Of a stretch of DNA of 64,000 bases, positions 16,697 through 24,236 are shown in pieces. Position 1 is the first letter of the stretch. Every line of letters begins with the position of its first letter. The position numbers and the translations under genes are program-made. This DNA comes from an uncultured Mucilaginibacter sp. (lineage in GTDB: Bacteria > Bacteroidota > Bacteroidia > Sphingobacteriales > Sphingobacteriaceae), in NCBI GenBank assembly GCA_903864275.1, contig CAIPFE010000039.1, forward strand, positions 104,292-168,291. The letters are read 5' to 3'. A model generated the notes under the pieces. It was not told the DNA's origin. It did no database searches and was given only the letters and a program-made list of their open reading frames with translations.

Positions 16697-17986
16697 CTAA
16701 CTATTCATTATCTCCTCAATATGCTCCGCCTCAACAGGGATATCAGCCATCAGGTCGATATTTCCGCCGGCTGTTATTAAAATATCGTTTTCAATCCTTA
16801 CACCCAGGCCCTCTTCGGGAATGTATATGCCGGGTTCGCAGGTTAAAATATTACCTTCTTCAAAGGGTTTATACCTGCTGGCAAAGTCATGCACATCCAG
16901 GCCCAGGTGATGTGATGTGCCATGCATGAAATATTTTTTATACAATGGCATTTTAGGGTCCTGCTTTGCAACGTCGTGCTTATCCAGCAAGCCCAGGCCT
17001 ATTAATTCATCGGTCATTATTCTTCCGACTTCGTCATGGTATTCATTCCATATTGTACCGGCAACAATAAGTTTGGTTGCAGCCCGCATTACACGCAAAA
17101 CAGCGTCGTAAACATCGCGCTGCCGTTTTGTAAAACGACCGTTCACCGGCACCGAGCGGCTCATATCCGCATTGTAATTGGCATATTCGGCTGCAAAGTC
17201 GAAAAGAATAACGTCGCCGTCGTTACAAACCTGGTTATTGTCAGTATAATGCAGTACAATTGCATTTTTGCCCGATGCAATTATAGGGCTATACGCATGT
17301 CCTGTGGCACGCTGCCATAAAAACTCGTGGGTTATCTCGGCTTCTATTTCATATTCTGTAACACCCGGCTTAACAAATTTTAGTACCCGCACAAACGCAT
17401 CACGGGTAATATCGCAGGCTTTTTTTGTCAGTTCGATCTCGATTGCAGATTTTACAACACGCAGATCGCGCAAAATAAGCGCCGAACGTTCATAGTGATG
17501 TAAAGGGTATTTGGCACGAAGCGTTTCAAACATCCTTATATCACGGTATGGTACGGTATGAGCGTACCGGTCATTTTCATTTGTATTTATATAAATATGT
17601 TCGGCATAATTAATGATGGTGTGTAAAATGACGTCAAATTCGTTCAGCCAAAATATATTTTCGATGCCAGAAACCTTTTTTGCTTCTTCCTTCGTATACT
17701 TATGGCCCTCCCATATAGCAATATGCTCATTGGTTTGTCTTAAAAACAGTACTTCTTTGTATAGCGGATTAGGACAGTCGGGGAATAATAACAAAATACT
17801 TTGCTCCTGGTCGATGCCGGTGAGGTAAAAAAAGTCGGGATTCTGCTTAAATAAGAAATTCTGATCGCCGTTCCTCGGAAATTCATCGTTTGAATGGAAA
17901 ATTGCTAAAGAACAGGGCTTAAGTCGTGAAAGGAAATTTTTTCTATTAATAGTAAATATATCATTACAAATGGGTAGATATTTCAT
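16697..17986 (-). CDS. pepP: Xaa-Pro aminopeptidase (aminopeptidase P, M24B)
   Basis: 429 residues with the two-domain layout of aminopeptidase P. An N-terminal creatinase-like domain (1-170; FLSRLKPCSLAIFHSNDEFPRNGDQNFLFKQNPDFFYLTG) is followed by a pita-bread catalytic domain. The five metal ligands are visible: two Asp in ILFDFAAEYANYNADMSRSVP, His in HGTSHHLGLDVHD, Glu in CEPGIYIPEEG and Glu in VRIENDILI. It removes the N-terminal residue from peptides with Pro at position 2, in the cytoplasm. It ends in a heptamer array shared with meaB; a divergent ompA lies upstream with 148 bp between. Confidence 0.93.
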   Translation of the reverse strand: MKYLPICNDIFTINRKNFLSRLKPCSLAIFHSNDEFPRNGDQNFLFKQNPDFFYLTGIDQEQSILLLFPDCPNPLYKEVLFLRQTNEHIAIWEGHKYTKEEAKKVSGIENIFWLNEFDVILHTIINYAEHIYINTNENDRYAHTVPYRDIRMFETLRAKYPLHHYERSALILRDLRVVKSAIEIELTKKACDITRDAFVRVLKFVKPGVTEYEIEAEITHEFLWQRATGHAYSPIIASGKNAIVLHYTDNNQVCNDGDVILFDFAAEYANYNADMSRSVPVNGRFTKRQRDVYDAVLRVMRAATKLIVAGTIWNEYHDEVGRIMTDELIGLGLLDKHDVAKQDPKMPLYKKYFMHGTSHHLGLDVHDFASRYKPFEEGNILTCEPGIYIPEEGLGVRIENDILITAGGNIDLMADIPVEAEHIEEIMNS

Positions 17987-18070
17987 TTTTATAGCGGTAA
18001 TAGTTTTTTAAAAGCTTTTTTTTTTATTTATTTGAATTAATATTACAAATTTTGGAACAATGTTTGGTTA

Positions 18071-18097
18071 TTGTTTCAAACATAATTACTATTTTTG
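18071..18097 (+). promoter_or_regulatory. Candidate promoter of the OmpA-family gene
   Basis: A TAnnTTTG -7 box (TATTTTTG, 18090-18097) with a TTG at 18071-18073 sixteen bases upstream. This fits the Bacteroidota sigma-A pattern, though the spacing is slightly short. It would leave an untranslated leader of about 30 nt before the ATG at 18135. The stretch is AT-rich, so a chance match is possible. Confidence 0.45.
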
Positions 18098-18134
18098 AAA
18101 AAAATCACAATTAAAATCGTTTAATCTTAAAACT

Positions 18135-19541
18135 ATGAACTATTCTACATTAAAGAAAACAGTCGTCTTATCATTTGTTTCCTTGATGGCAGTTGGGATG
18201 GCACAAGCACAAACAACTACTACAGATACATCGAAAATGTCGGCCACATCTACTGCCAAGGTATTTGGCGGTACAGCACAGTACAACACCTTTAGTGTTG
18301 GCATCAACGTCGGGGCTACAGCGCCGAGGGTTGCCACCGGCGGTGTCAATGTTTTTAACAGCAGCACCGTTGAGTTAGGCTATGGCGTTACCGTAAAAGA
18401 TCAGTTGTCACATACATTTGGTGTGCAATTGAATTTACAGGGCGGCCAGTTAGCAGGCTCTGAAAGCGTATCGCAAACTAACCCAAATGCTTATGTCACT
18501 GACGAAACCAGCGGGCTACACGCTGCAAGTTTTAAAACCAAGTTCATGACAGCTACTTTAAGTGCTACTGAAAATGTGGGTAATATCAGCTGGCTTCACC
18601 GTAAAAGCGGTATCACCTTCTATTTAAGTGAAGGTCTTGGTTTGGCCTGGCACACACCAACAGTAACTTTAACAGACGGCACTGTAATTACATGGAAAGG
18701 TACTTCGGGCCCTAACCACGACCATACTTATGTTCATGAACTGGTTGTTCCTGTCGGCGCCGGCGTTAAATTTCAATTAACTGATCAATTAGATCTTAAC
18801 CTTGGTTACACTGAAAACTTTGTTGATGGCTTTAACCTTACAGGTGTTCACGCCGCATACCCTGCTCAAAATAAATATTCTTATGGCTATGCCGGTTTAG
18901 AGTACACATTCGGTCCAAAATCAAAACAAAGCTTAGAATGGGTAAACCCTGTTGCTATGATGTATGATGAATTGTACGATGCAGCATTACGCGCGGAAGT
19001 TGAAGCTTTAAAAGGCCGTGTTGCCAATGTTGAAACTGCTGTTAACGACCTGAAGAAAGATTCGGACGGTGACGGTGTTTCTGATCAATTCGACAAATGC
19101 CCCAACACTCCTGCAGGTACTGTGGTTGATGGTTCTGGTTGTCCTTTAGTTATCCCTCCTCCAATTGATACTTCTTTATTCATGAGGAAACCAATAGGCG
19201 GACCAGCAATTACTGCAGCTTATTCTAACATCCAGTTTGAATTTGACAGTTCAGTATTGAAAACTTCATCTTATCCAGTATTAGATGCTACATCTGCTGA
19301 CCTCAGGTCATCAGGCGCAGCCGCTGAACTTGATGGATATGCTTCATCTGAAGGTACTGCAGCTCACAACATGCGTTTGTCAAGAGACCGTGCTAACTCT
19401 GTAAAAACTTACCTTGTTAACTCTGGTGTCCCTGCTAAGAAATTAAAAGTTAAGGCGTTTGGTGAAACTCATCCAATTGCTGATAACTCAACTGAAGCCG
19501 GTCGTATCCTGAACCGTCGTGTTGAGTTCAAGAAAAAATAG
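18135..19541 (+). CDS. OmpA-family outer-membrane protein with N-terminal barrel
   Basis: 468 residues. Signal peptide to about residue 25 (MAVGMAQAQ). Residues 40-270 form a beta-barrel domain (YNTFSVGINVGATAPRVATGG ... YGYAGLEYTFGPKSKQSLEW). A short helical segment (EVEALKGRVANVETAVNDLKK) leads into a thrombospondin type 3-like calcium-binding repeat (DSDGDGVSDQFDKCPNTPAGTVVDGSGCPL, near 311-340). The C-terminal OmpA domain (360-468) has IQFEFDSSVLKTSSYPVLD and LSRDRANSVKTYLVNSGVPAKKLKVKAFGETHPI, the peptidoglycan-binding motif with Asp and Arg. It anchors the outer membrane to the wall. It looks like a strongly expressed single gene with its own promoter and a strong terminator. Confidence 0.93.
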   Translation: MNYSTLKKTVVLSFVSLMAVGMAQAQTTTTDTSKMSATSTAKVFGGTAQYNTFSVGINVGATAPRVATGGVNVFNSSTVELGYGVTVKDQLSHTFGVQLNLQGGQLAGSESVSQTNPNAYVTDETSGLHAASFKTKFMTATLSATENVGNISWLHRKSGITFYLSEGLGLAWHTPTVTLTDGTVITWKGTSGPNHDHTYVHELVVPVGAGVKFQLTDQLDLNLGYTENFVDGFNLTGVHAAYPAQNKYSYGYAGLEYTFGPKSKQSLEWVNPVAMMYDELYDAALRAEVEALKGRVANVETAVNDLKKDSDGDGVSDQFDKCPNTPAGTVVDGSGCPLVIPPPIDTSLFMRKPIGGPAITAAYSNIQFEFDSSVLKTSSYPVLDATSADLRSSGAAAELDGYASSEGTAAHNMRLSRDRANSVKTYLVNSGVPAKKLKVKAFGETHPIADNSTEAGRILNRRVEFKKK

Positions 19542-19563
19542 TCGAAAACTGAAAAATAATTAT

Positions 19564-19595
19564 AAAGGCTTCCCGGTATCCGGGAAGCCTTTTTT
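19564..19595 (+). terminator. Rho-independent terminator after the OmpA-family gene
   Basis: A perfect 13-bp stem (AAAGGCTTCCCGG at 19564-19576 with its complement at 19580-19592) around a 3-nt loop, running into a T tract. It begins 23 bp after the stop. The clearest intrinsic terminator in the window. Confidence 0.93.
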
Positions 19596-19602
19596 GTTGG
19601 TT

Positions 19603-19692
19603 GAAAAAGCAGAAAGTCCAAAGCCTTTTGCTTTTCGCCTTTTTTTTCCCGCTTTCAGCTTTTTGCTTTAAGCTTTCACCCCTTCTGCTTTT
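19603..19692. repeat. Heptamer-unit inverted array, GCTTTCA family
   Basis: The right array (19651-19678) is four 7-bp units: GCTTTCA, GCTTTTT, GCTTTAA and GCTTTCA, with a GCTTTT after a variant unit. The left array (19603-19626), read on the minus strand, is GGCTTTG, GACTTTC and TGCTTTT. The two are in opposite orientation around a T/C-rich spacer. The element sits between the ompA terminator and the small membrane protein gene. Confidence 0.8.
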
Positions 19693-19708
19693 TATTTATA
19701 TTTGTGTT

Positions 19709-19855
19709 ATGTATTTCTTCCGGAAAAAAGACCCTAACAGGCCCACAAATTTTAACCTCAAGGTGATGCATGCGATAAACGCTATTGCTATCACTGTGTT
19801 TTTATTAGGTATCATCTGGAAAGTAATCGAGTGGCTTGTTTTGAAGAAAATATAA
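19709..19855 (+). CDS. Small membrane protein (DUF6728-like)
   Basis: 48 residues from the ATG at 19709: MYFFRKKDPNRPTNFNLKVMHAINAIAITVFLLGIIWKVIEWLVLKKI. A basic cytoplasmic N-terminus is followed by one transmembrane helix (residues 21-44). A longer frame from 19601 would run through a repeat array and is rejected. The sequence matches my memory of a small conserved Bacteroidota family (DUF6728), function unknown. The ridA gene follows 100 bp later. Confidence 0.7.
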   Translation: MYFFRKKDPNRPTNFNLKVMHAINAIAITVFLLGIIWKVIEWLVLKKI

Positions 19856-19954
19856 TGGCAAGTAGTGAGGGGTGAATGGTAAAATCTCTCCTGCGATCAA
19901 CATCATGAAATAAAAATCGTCCCGTCGTCGAATTTTCATAAACAAAAAACAATA

Positions 19955-20335
19955 ATGAAAACAATTATCAATAGCATTAATGCGCCCGCGCCAATAGGCC
20001 CGTACAGCCAGGCCGTAATAGCGGGGAACTTCGTATTTGTTTCGGGACAGATTGCCATGAACCCATCCACCGGGGAATTAATATTGGATGATATTAAAAC
20101 CGAAACCAAACAGGTGATGGAAAACATTAAAGCTATTTTAACCGAAGCGGGTATCGACCTCAGCAACATCGTTAAAACCAGCATTTTTTTAACGGACATA
20201 CAAAATTTTGCGCAGGTCAATGAAGTGTATGGCACCTATTTTGCAGGCGAATATCCTGCACGGGAAACTATACAGGTGGCCGCCCTGCCCAAAAATGTTA
20301 ATGTGGAAATAACCGTTACTGCTATCAAGGCGTAG
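19955..20335 (+). CDS. ridA: RidA family reactive intermediate deaminase
   Basis: 126 residues, the usual length. SINAPAPIGPYSQAVIAGNFVFVSGQIAMNP is the N-terminal signature, and PARETIQVAALPKNVNVEITVTAIKA the C-terminal one. Arg103 in this motif corresponds to the catalytic Arg105 of E. coli RidA, which binds the carboxylate of 2-aminoacrylate-type enamines. The enzyme hydrolyses these to keto acids and ammonia as a trimer in the cytoplasm. It precedes recG by about 100 bp, which includes a repeat. Confidence 0.93.
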   Translation: MKTIINSINAPAPIGPYSQAVIAGNFVFVSGQIAMNPSTGELILDDIKTETKQVMENIKAILTEAGIDLSNIVKTSIFLTDIQNFAQVNEVYGTYFAGEYPARETIQVAALPKNVNVEITVTAIKA

Positions 20336-20378
20336 TTTGAAAATGAAGTATGCGGGTTCACAATTTATTCCCATCTTC

Positions 20379-20440
20379 AAATTTGTTACATCTTCAAATC
20401 AATAATTCAATAATTGTCCCATTCACTAATTCACTAATTG
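20379..20440 (+). repeat. Short-period repeat cluster (8-bp units) running into the recG start codon
   Basis: An imperfect CATCTTCAAAT-type unit appears twice, then two TCAATAAT units and two ATTCACTA units, ending ATTG. The final TTG (20438-20440) is the recG start. The period here is 8 rather than 7, and the arms are partly inverted (AATTG/CAATT). Confidence 0.7.
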
Positions 20441-22546
20441 AGCAGCCAGGTATTTCAAACACCGATTGAATATTTAAAAGGCGTCGGCCTTAGTCGCGCC
20501 GACGTCCTAAAAAAGGAATTGCAAATATTCAATTTTGAGGACTTGCTGCGCCATTTTCCTTATAAATATATCGACCGTACGCGGTTTTATAAGATCAGGG
20601 AAATTCAGCCCGATTTGCCTTATGTGCAGATATTAGCCCGCCTGACCCATGTTGAAATCCTGGGCGAAAAGCATACCAGGCGCCTGGTTGCACAGGCAAT
20701 TGACGACACGGGTATAATTGAGTTGGTATGGTTCCAGGGTATTAAATGGGTAGAGAAAACACTAATCACCGGCAAAGCATATATCCTGTTTGGGAAGCCC
20801 GGTTTCTTCAACGGAAAAGCCCAGATGGCCCATCCCGAAATAGAATTGTATTCAACAGAAGCGCTTCAGCGCAAAGGCAATGTAACGCTTCAACCAGCCT
20901 ATAACTCAACCGAAAAATTAAAACAGTTTTCATTAGACAGTAAAGGCCTTTCAAAGTTGATAACAGTACTGTTAGATCAGCAGGTTAAGGATATTAATGA
21001 AAATCTGCCTTTGTATATTATCAATCGTTTTAAACTTATCGACCGGGCGGACGCCTACCGCAATATCCATTTCCCGCAAGACGCGGCAAAACTTAATGTG
21101 GCCGTCCATAGGCTAAAATTTGAAGAGCTATTCTTTTTACAGCTTAAATTGCTAAAAAATAAACTTTTGCGTACCCAAAAGTTTAAAGGAAATGTGTTCG
21201 GGACAGTTGGCAGTTTTTTTAATGAATTTTATCAGCACAAACTGCCGTTCACTTTAACAAACTCGCAAAAGCGGGTTTTAAAGGAGATCAGGCAGGATAC
21301 ACAGCGCGGCGTTCAAATGAACCGGCTGTTACAGGGCGACGTTGGAAGCGGCAAAACTGTAGTAGCTTTGATGAGCATGCTGATCGCCATCGATAACGGC
21401 TTTCAAACCTGCATTATGGCACCAACAGAAATTCTTGCAAACCAGCATTATCAAACTATAAAAGAACTGATTGGCGACGATTTTATTGAGGTGGCGCTGC
21501 TAACCGGTTCAACTAAGGCAAAGGCACGGAAAGTATTGCATGAAAAACTGGAAAGTGGGGATCTTAAAATATTGATCGGTACGCATGCGCTGATTGAAGA
21601 TAAAGTACAATATAAAAACCTGGGCTTTGTGGTAATCGACGAGCAGCATCGTTTTGGAGTTGAACAACGTGCAAAGCTATGGCGCAAAAACAACATCCCG
21701 CCCCATATTTTAGTAATGACGGCCACCCCTATCCCGCGCACGCTGGCCATGACATTATACGGCGACCTGGATATCTCCGTTATTGATGAATTACCTGCCG
21801 GCCGCAAACCCATTCAAACGGTGCATTTCTATGAAGCCCAGCGTTTGCGGATGTTCGGCTTTATGAAACAGGAAATTGCCAAAGGGCGGCAGGTATATGT
21901 GGTGTATCCGCTGATCCAGGAGAGTGAAAAGCTCGACCTTAAGAACCTGGAGGATGGTATTGATGTAATGGCCCATGAATTCCCCTTGCCAACGTACAGG
22001 ATAAGTATTGTACATGGCAAAATGAAACCGGCCGACAAACAATTTGAAATGAACCGCTTTATAAAGGGCGAAACCCAAATCATGGTGGCAACCACGGTAA
22101 TTGAGGTCGGCGTAAATATTCCAAATGCCTCGGTTATGATCATTGAAAATGCCGAACGCTTTGGTTTGTCGCAATTGCACCAGCTAAGGGGCCGCGTGGG
22201 AAGGGGCTCCGACCAATCCTTTTGTATCTTAATGAGCCATCATAAATTAAGCCACGAAGGCCGGATACGGCTGAACACTATGGTTAAAACCAATAACGGA
22301 TTTGAAATAGCCGAAACCGACCTGCAATTACGCGGTCCCGGCAATATTGAAGGCACACAGCAAAGCGGGGTGCTCGATCTGAAAGTAGCCAATATTGTAA
22401 CAGACCAGGAACTATTAATAACCGTGCGCAACTGCGTGGTGGAGCTATTTGAAAAAGACCCGCAATTGGTATTGCCCGAAAATCAAATCCTGCATCAAAC
22501 TTTGCAATCAAAAGGGGAAGGGGTGAGCTGGGATAAGATTTCCTGA
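20438..22546 (+). CDS. recG: ATP-dependent DNA helicase RecG
   Basis: 702 residues. The start is TTG at 20438: a TAA stop lies directly upstream in frame, no in-frame ATG occurs for about 120 codons, and the protein begins with the expected SSQVFQTPIEYLKGVG. N-terminal wedge/OB domain (about 60-150), then Walker A LLQGDVGSGKT near 297-306, IMAPTEILANQHY, DEQHRFGVEQR near 400, VMTATPIPRTLAMTLYGD, and C-terminal helicase motifs VVYPLIQESEKLDL, VATTVIEVGVNIPNASVMII and QLHQLRGRVGRG. It remodels stalled forks and Holliday junctions. The TGA stop runs directly into a heptamer array. Confidence 0.95.
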   Translation: MSSQVFQTPIEYLKGVGLSRADVLKKELQIFNFEDLLRHFPYKYIDRTRFYKIREIQPDLPYVQILARLTHVEILGEKHTRRLVAQAIDDTGIIELVWFQGIKWVEKTLITGKAYILFGKPGFFNGKAQMAHPEIELYSTEALQRKGNVTLQPAYNSTEKLKQFSLDSKGLSKLITVLLDQQVKDINENLPLYIINRFKLIDRADAYRNIHFPQDAAKLNVAVHRLKFEELFFLQLKLLKNKLLRTQKFKGNVFGTVGSFFNEFYQHKLPFTLTNSQKRVLKEIRQDTQRGVQMNRLLQGDVGSGKTVVALMSMLIAIDNGFQTCIMAPTEILANQHYQTIKELIGDDFIEVALLTGSTKAKARKVLHEKLESGDLKILIGTHALIEDKVQYKNLGFVVIDEQHRFGVEQRAKLWRKNNIPPHILVMTATPIPRTLAMTLYGDLDISVIDELPAGRKPIQTVHFYEAQRLRMFGFMKQEIAKGRQVYVVYPLIQESEKLDLKNLEDGIDVMAHEFPLPTYRISIVHGKMKPADKQFEMNRFIKGETQIMVATTVIEVGVNIPNASVMIIENAERFGLSQLHQLRGRVGRGSDQSFCILMSHHKLSHEGRIRLNTMVKTNNGFEIAETDLQLRGPGNIEGTQQSGVLDLKVANIVTDQELLITVRNCVVELFEKDPQLVLPENQILHQTLQSKGEGVSWDKIS

Positions 22547-22602
22547 TGTCGGAATTCGGATTAACTTCGCTGAGGGCTTCGCCGTTTTCGATTTCGGATT
22601 CC
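22546..22602. repeat. Heptamer-unit array, ATGTCGG/AATTCGG type, after recG
   Basis: ATGTCGG begins at the last A of the recG TGA stop, then AATTCGG and a variant. After about 20 bp come TTTTCGA and TTTCGGA-type units. The first 18 nt, including the stop codon, are the same as those after the DUF885 gene (32358 onward). Confidence 0.75.
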
Positions 22603-22678
22603 TTATCTCGGTATGTTTGTGGCTGCAAAATTACATGCGGGTGTCAATTATGGTGTCTTTACATTATGCTGCAAATTG

Positions 22679-22686
22679 TAAATTTG
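22679..22686 (+). promoter_or_regulatory. Candidate -7 promoter box of the MFS gene
   Basis: TAAATTTG fits the Bacteroidota TAnnTTTG box, with a TTT about 18 bp upstream in the -33 region. Transcription would begin about 12 nt before the GTG at 22706. No experimental support. Confidence 0.4.
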
Positions 22687-22705
22687 CGGGCTTAAACAAT
22701 CATTA

Positions 22706-23995
22706 GTGTCAAAAGAAGCAGATAGTCAGCCCAAAACAGATTCTTTTGCAGCCCTGCGATATAAAGATTTCCGCTCATATATCGGCATGCGGTTTTTCTT
22801 CACCTTTGCCTACCAGATGCAGGCCGTTATTATTGGCTTTTACATATATCAAATTACAAAAAGCGTATTTGCGTTGGGGCTGGTGGGTCTTTGCGAAGCC
22901 ATACCGGCAATTGGCATTGCTTTATATGGCGGGTATGTAGCGGATAAATCTGAGAAACGAAAAATGCTGCTGGTTATTTCAATGCTGGTGCTTTTTGCTT
23001 CGCTGGTAATGTTTACTGTTACTTTAAACAGTGTGGCACCCTATATGCACATAGGCTGGATCGTGCCTATTATCTACTTTATGATATTTTTAAATGGTTT
23101 GGCGCGCGCGTTTTACGGCCCGGCTACATTTACCATCTATGCCAACAGCATCCCCAGGGAAATTTACCCCAACGGCAGTACCTGGAGCAGTTCAAGCTGG
23201 CAAATCGCTTCGATACTCGGGCCAGCAGCCGGCGGCTTGATATATGGTTTTTATGGCATTACTGCGGCCTTTGAGGTGATCCTTCTATTCCTGGTGCTTT
23301 CAATCGTATTAATATACCGCTTACGGCCGTACCCACCGGTATTTATTCCGAAAGAAAATATATGGAGAAGCCTTTCGGAAGGGATAGATTTTGTATTTAA
23401 AAGCAAAATACTGATCTGGGCAATGAGCCTCGACCTTTTTTCCGTATTTTTTGGGGGCGCCGTGGCGCTCCTGCCTGTTTTTGCCAATGATATTCTTAAG
23501 GTAGGTTCACAAGGTTTAGGTATCATGCGTGCCATATCGTCATTAGGCGCTGTTTTAACCATGCTGGCTATGACAAGGTTCTCGCCGATGGGCAAACCCT
23601 GGCGCAATTTATTGATAGCGGTAACGGGTTTTGGCCTATCTATTATAGGTTTTGGTTTTTCCAGGGTCTTTTATTTGTCGTTGTTCTTCCTTTTCACCGA
23701 GGGGGCATTTGATAGTATCAGTGTAATTATCCGCGGAACCATTATGCAGTTGCTCACTCCTGACAATATGCGCGGCCGGGTATCGGCCGTAAATTCGATG
23801 TTTATAGGTTCTTCAAATGAGATCGGGGCATTTGAATCAGGTACGGCTGCAAAGCTATTTGGCACAATCTCATCTGTGATTTTCGGCGGCAGCATGACTT
23901 TAATCATCGTAACCATTACCTATCTCAAAACTAAAAAGCTGATCCCAATGTCATTGAATGAGATACAAACCCCTCAGAAGGGATTAGAGTTATAA
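22706..23995 (+). CDS. MFS transporter (EntS/MFS_3-like exporter)
   Basis: 429 residues, twelve hydrophobic helices. The start is GTG at 22706 (SKEADSQPKTDSFAALRYKDFRSYIGMRFF). LYGGYVADKSEKRKMLL is the motif A loop between helices 2 and 3, and LLTPDNMRGRVSAVNSMFIGSSNEIGAFESG is typical of the MFS_3 group that contains the enterobactin exporter EntS. It sits in the inner membrane. The substrate is unknown; no siderophore genes are nearby. A TTGTAA-rich repeat follows directly after the stop. Confidence 0.87.
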   Translation: MSKEADSQPKTDSFAALRYKDFRSYIGMRFFFTFAYQMQAVIIGFYIYQITKSVFALGLVGLCEAIPAIGIALYGGYVADKSEKRKMLLVISMLVLFASLVMFTVTLNSVAPYMHIGWIVPIIYFMIFLNGLARAFYGPATFTIYANSIPREIYPNGSTWSSSSWQIASILGPAAGGLIYGFYGITAAFEVILLFLVLSIVLIYRLRPYPPVFIPKENIWRSLSEGIDFVFKSKILIWAMSLDLFSVFFGGAVALLPVFANDILKVGSQGLGIMRAISSLGAVLTMLAMTRFSPMGKPWRNLLIAVTGFGLSIIGFGFSRVFYLSLFFLFTEGAFDSISVIIRGTIMQLLTPDNMRGRVSAVNSMFIGSSNEIGAFESGTAAKLFGTISSVIFGGSMTLIIVTITYLKTKKLIPMSLNEIQTPQKGLEL

Positions 23996-24120
23996 AGGTT
24001 GTAAGATTTGAAAATGTTGTAAGAGTTATAACCATTACAACTACTACAACTTGTTACAACAATTTCAGCATTTGGCCCCCTTATCACATCCTCACAAATT
24101 TCAATTTTACAACATTCTCC
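23996..24120. repeat. TTGTAA/TTACAA inverted repeat cluster
   Basis: Starts directly after the MFS stop: several TTGTAAG-type words, then TTACAAC-type words on the opposite orientation (24035-24061 and 24109-24114). The spacing is irregular, 9-11 bp rather than 7. Similar to the cluster at 63118-63250. Confidence 0.65.
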
Positions 24121-24172
24121 CTGCTTTAAACGTAAAAACAGATAAAAGCATTTGGCGGCATATATTGGAGCG

Positions 24173-24190
24173 TTAATGTTTAAACATTAA
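24173..24190. promoter_or_regulatory. 18-bp perfect palindrome upstream of the hybrid kinase gene
   Basis: TTAATGTTTAAACATTAA is identical on both strands and ends 46 bp before the ATG of the hybrid kinase. Position and symmetry fit a dimeric regulator site. The gap 23996-24236 holds this and the TTGTAA repeats and nothing else that I can identify. Confidence 0.45.
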
Positions 24191-24236
24191 TGGGTTTGCA
24201 CCTGTTATATTTTAAACACCTGCCAGGAAATTAAAA

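Noticed and set aside
19601..19708. Upstream extension of the small membrane protein by 36 residues
   Set aside because: It would translate a repeat array and give a hydrophobic Leu/Phe-rich leader; the ATG at 19709 gives the expected short conserved protein.
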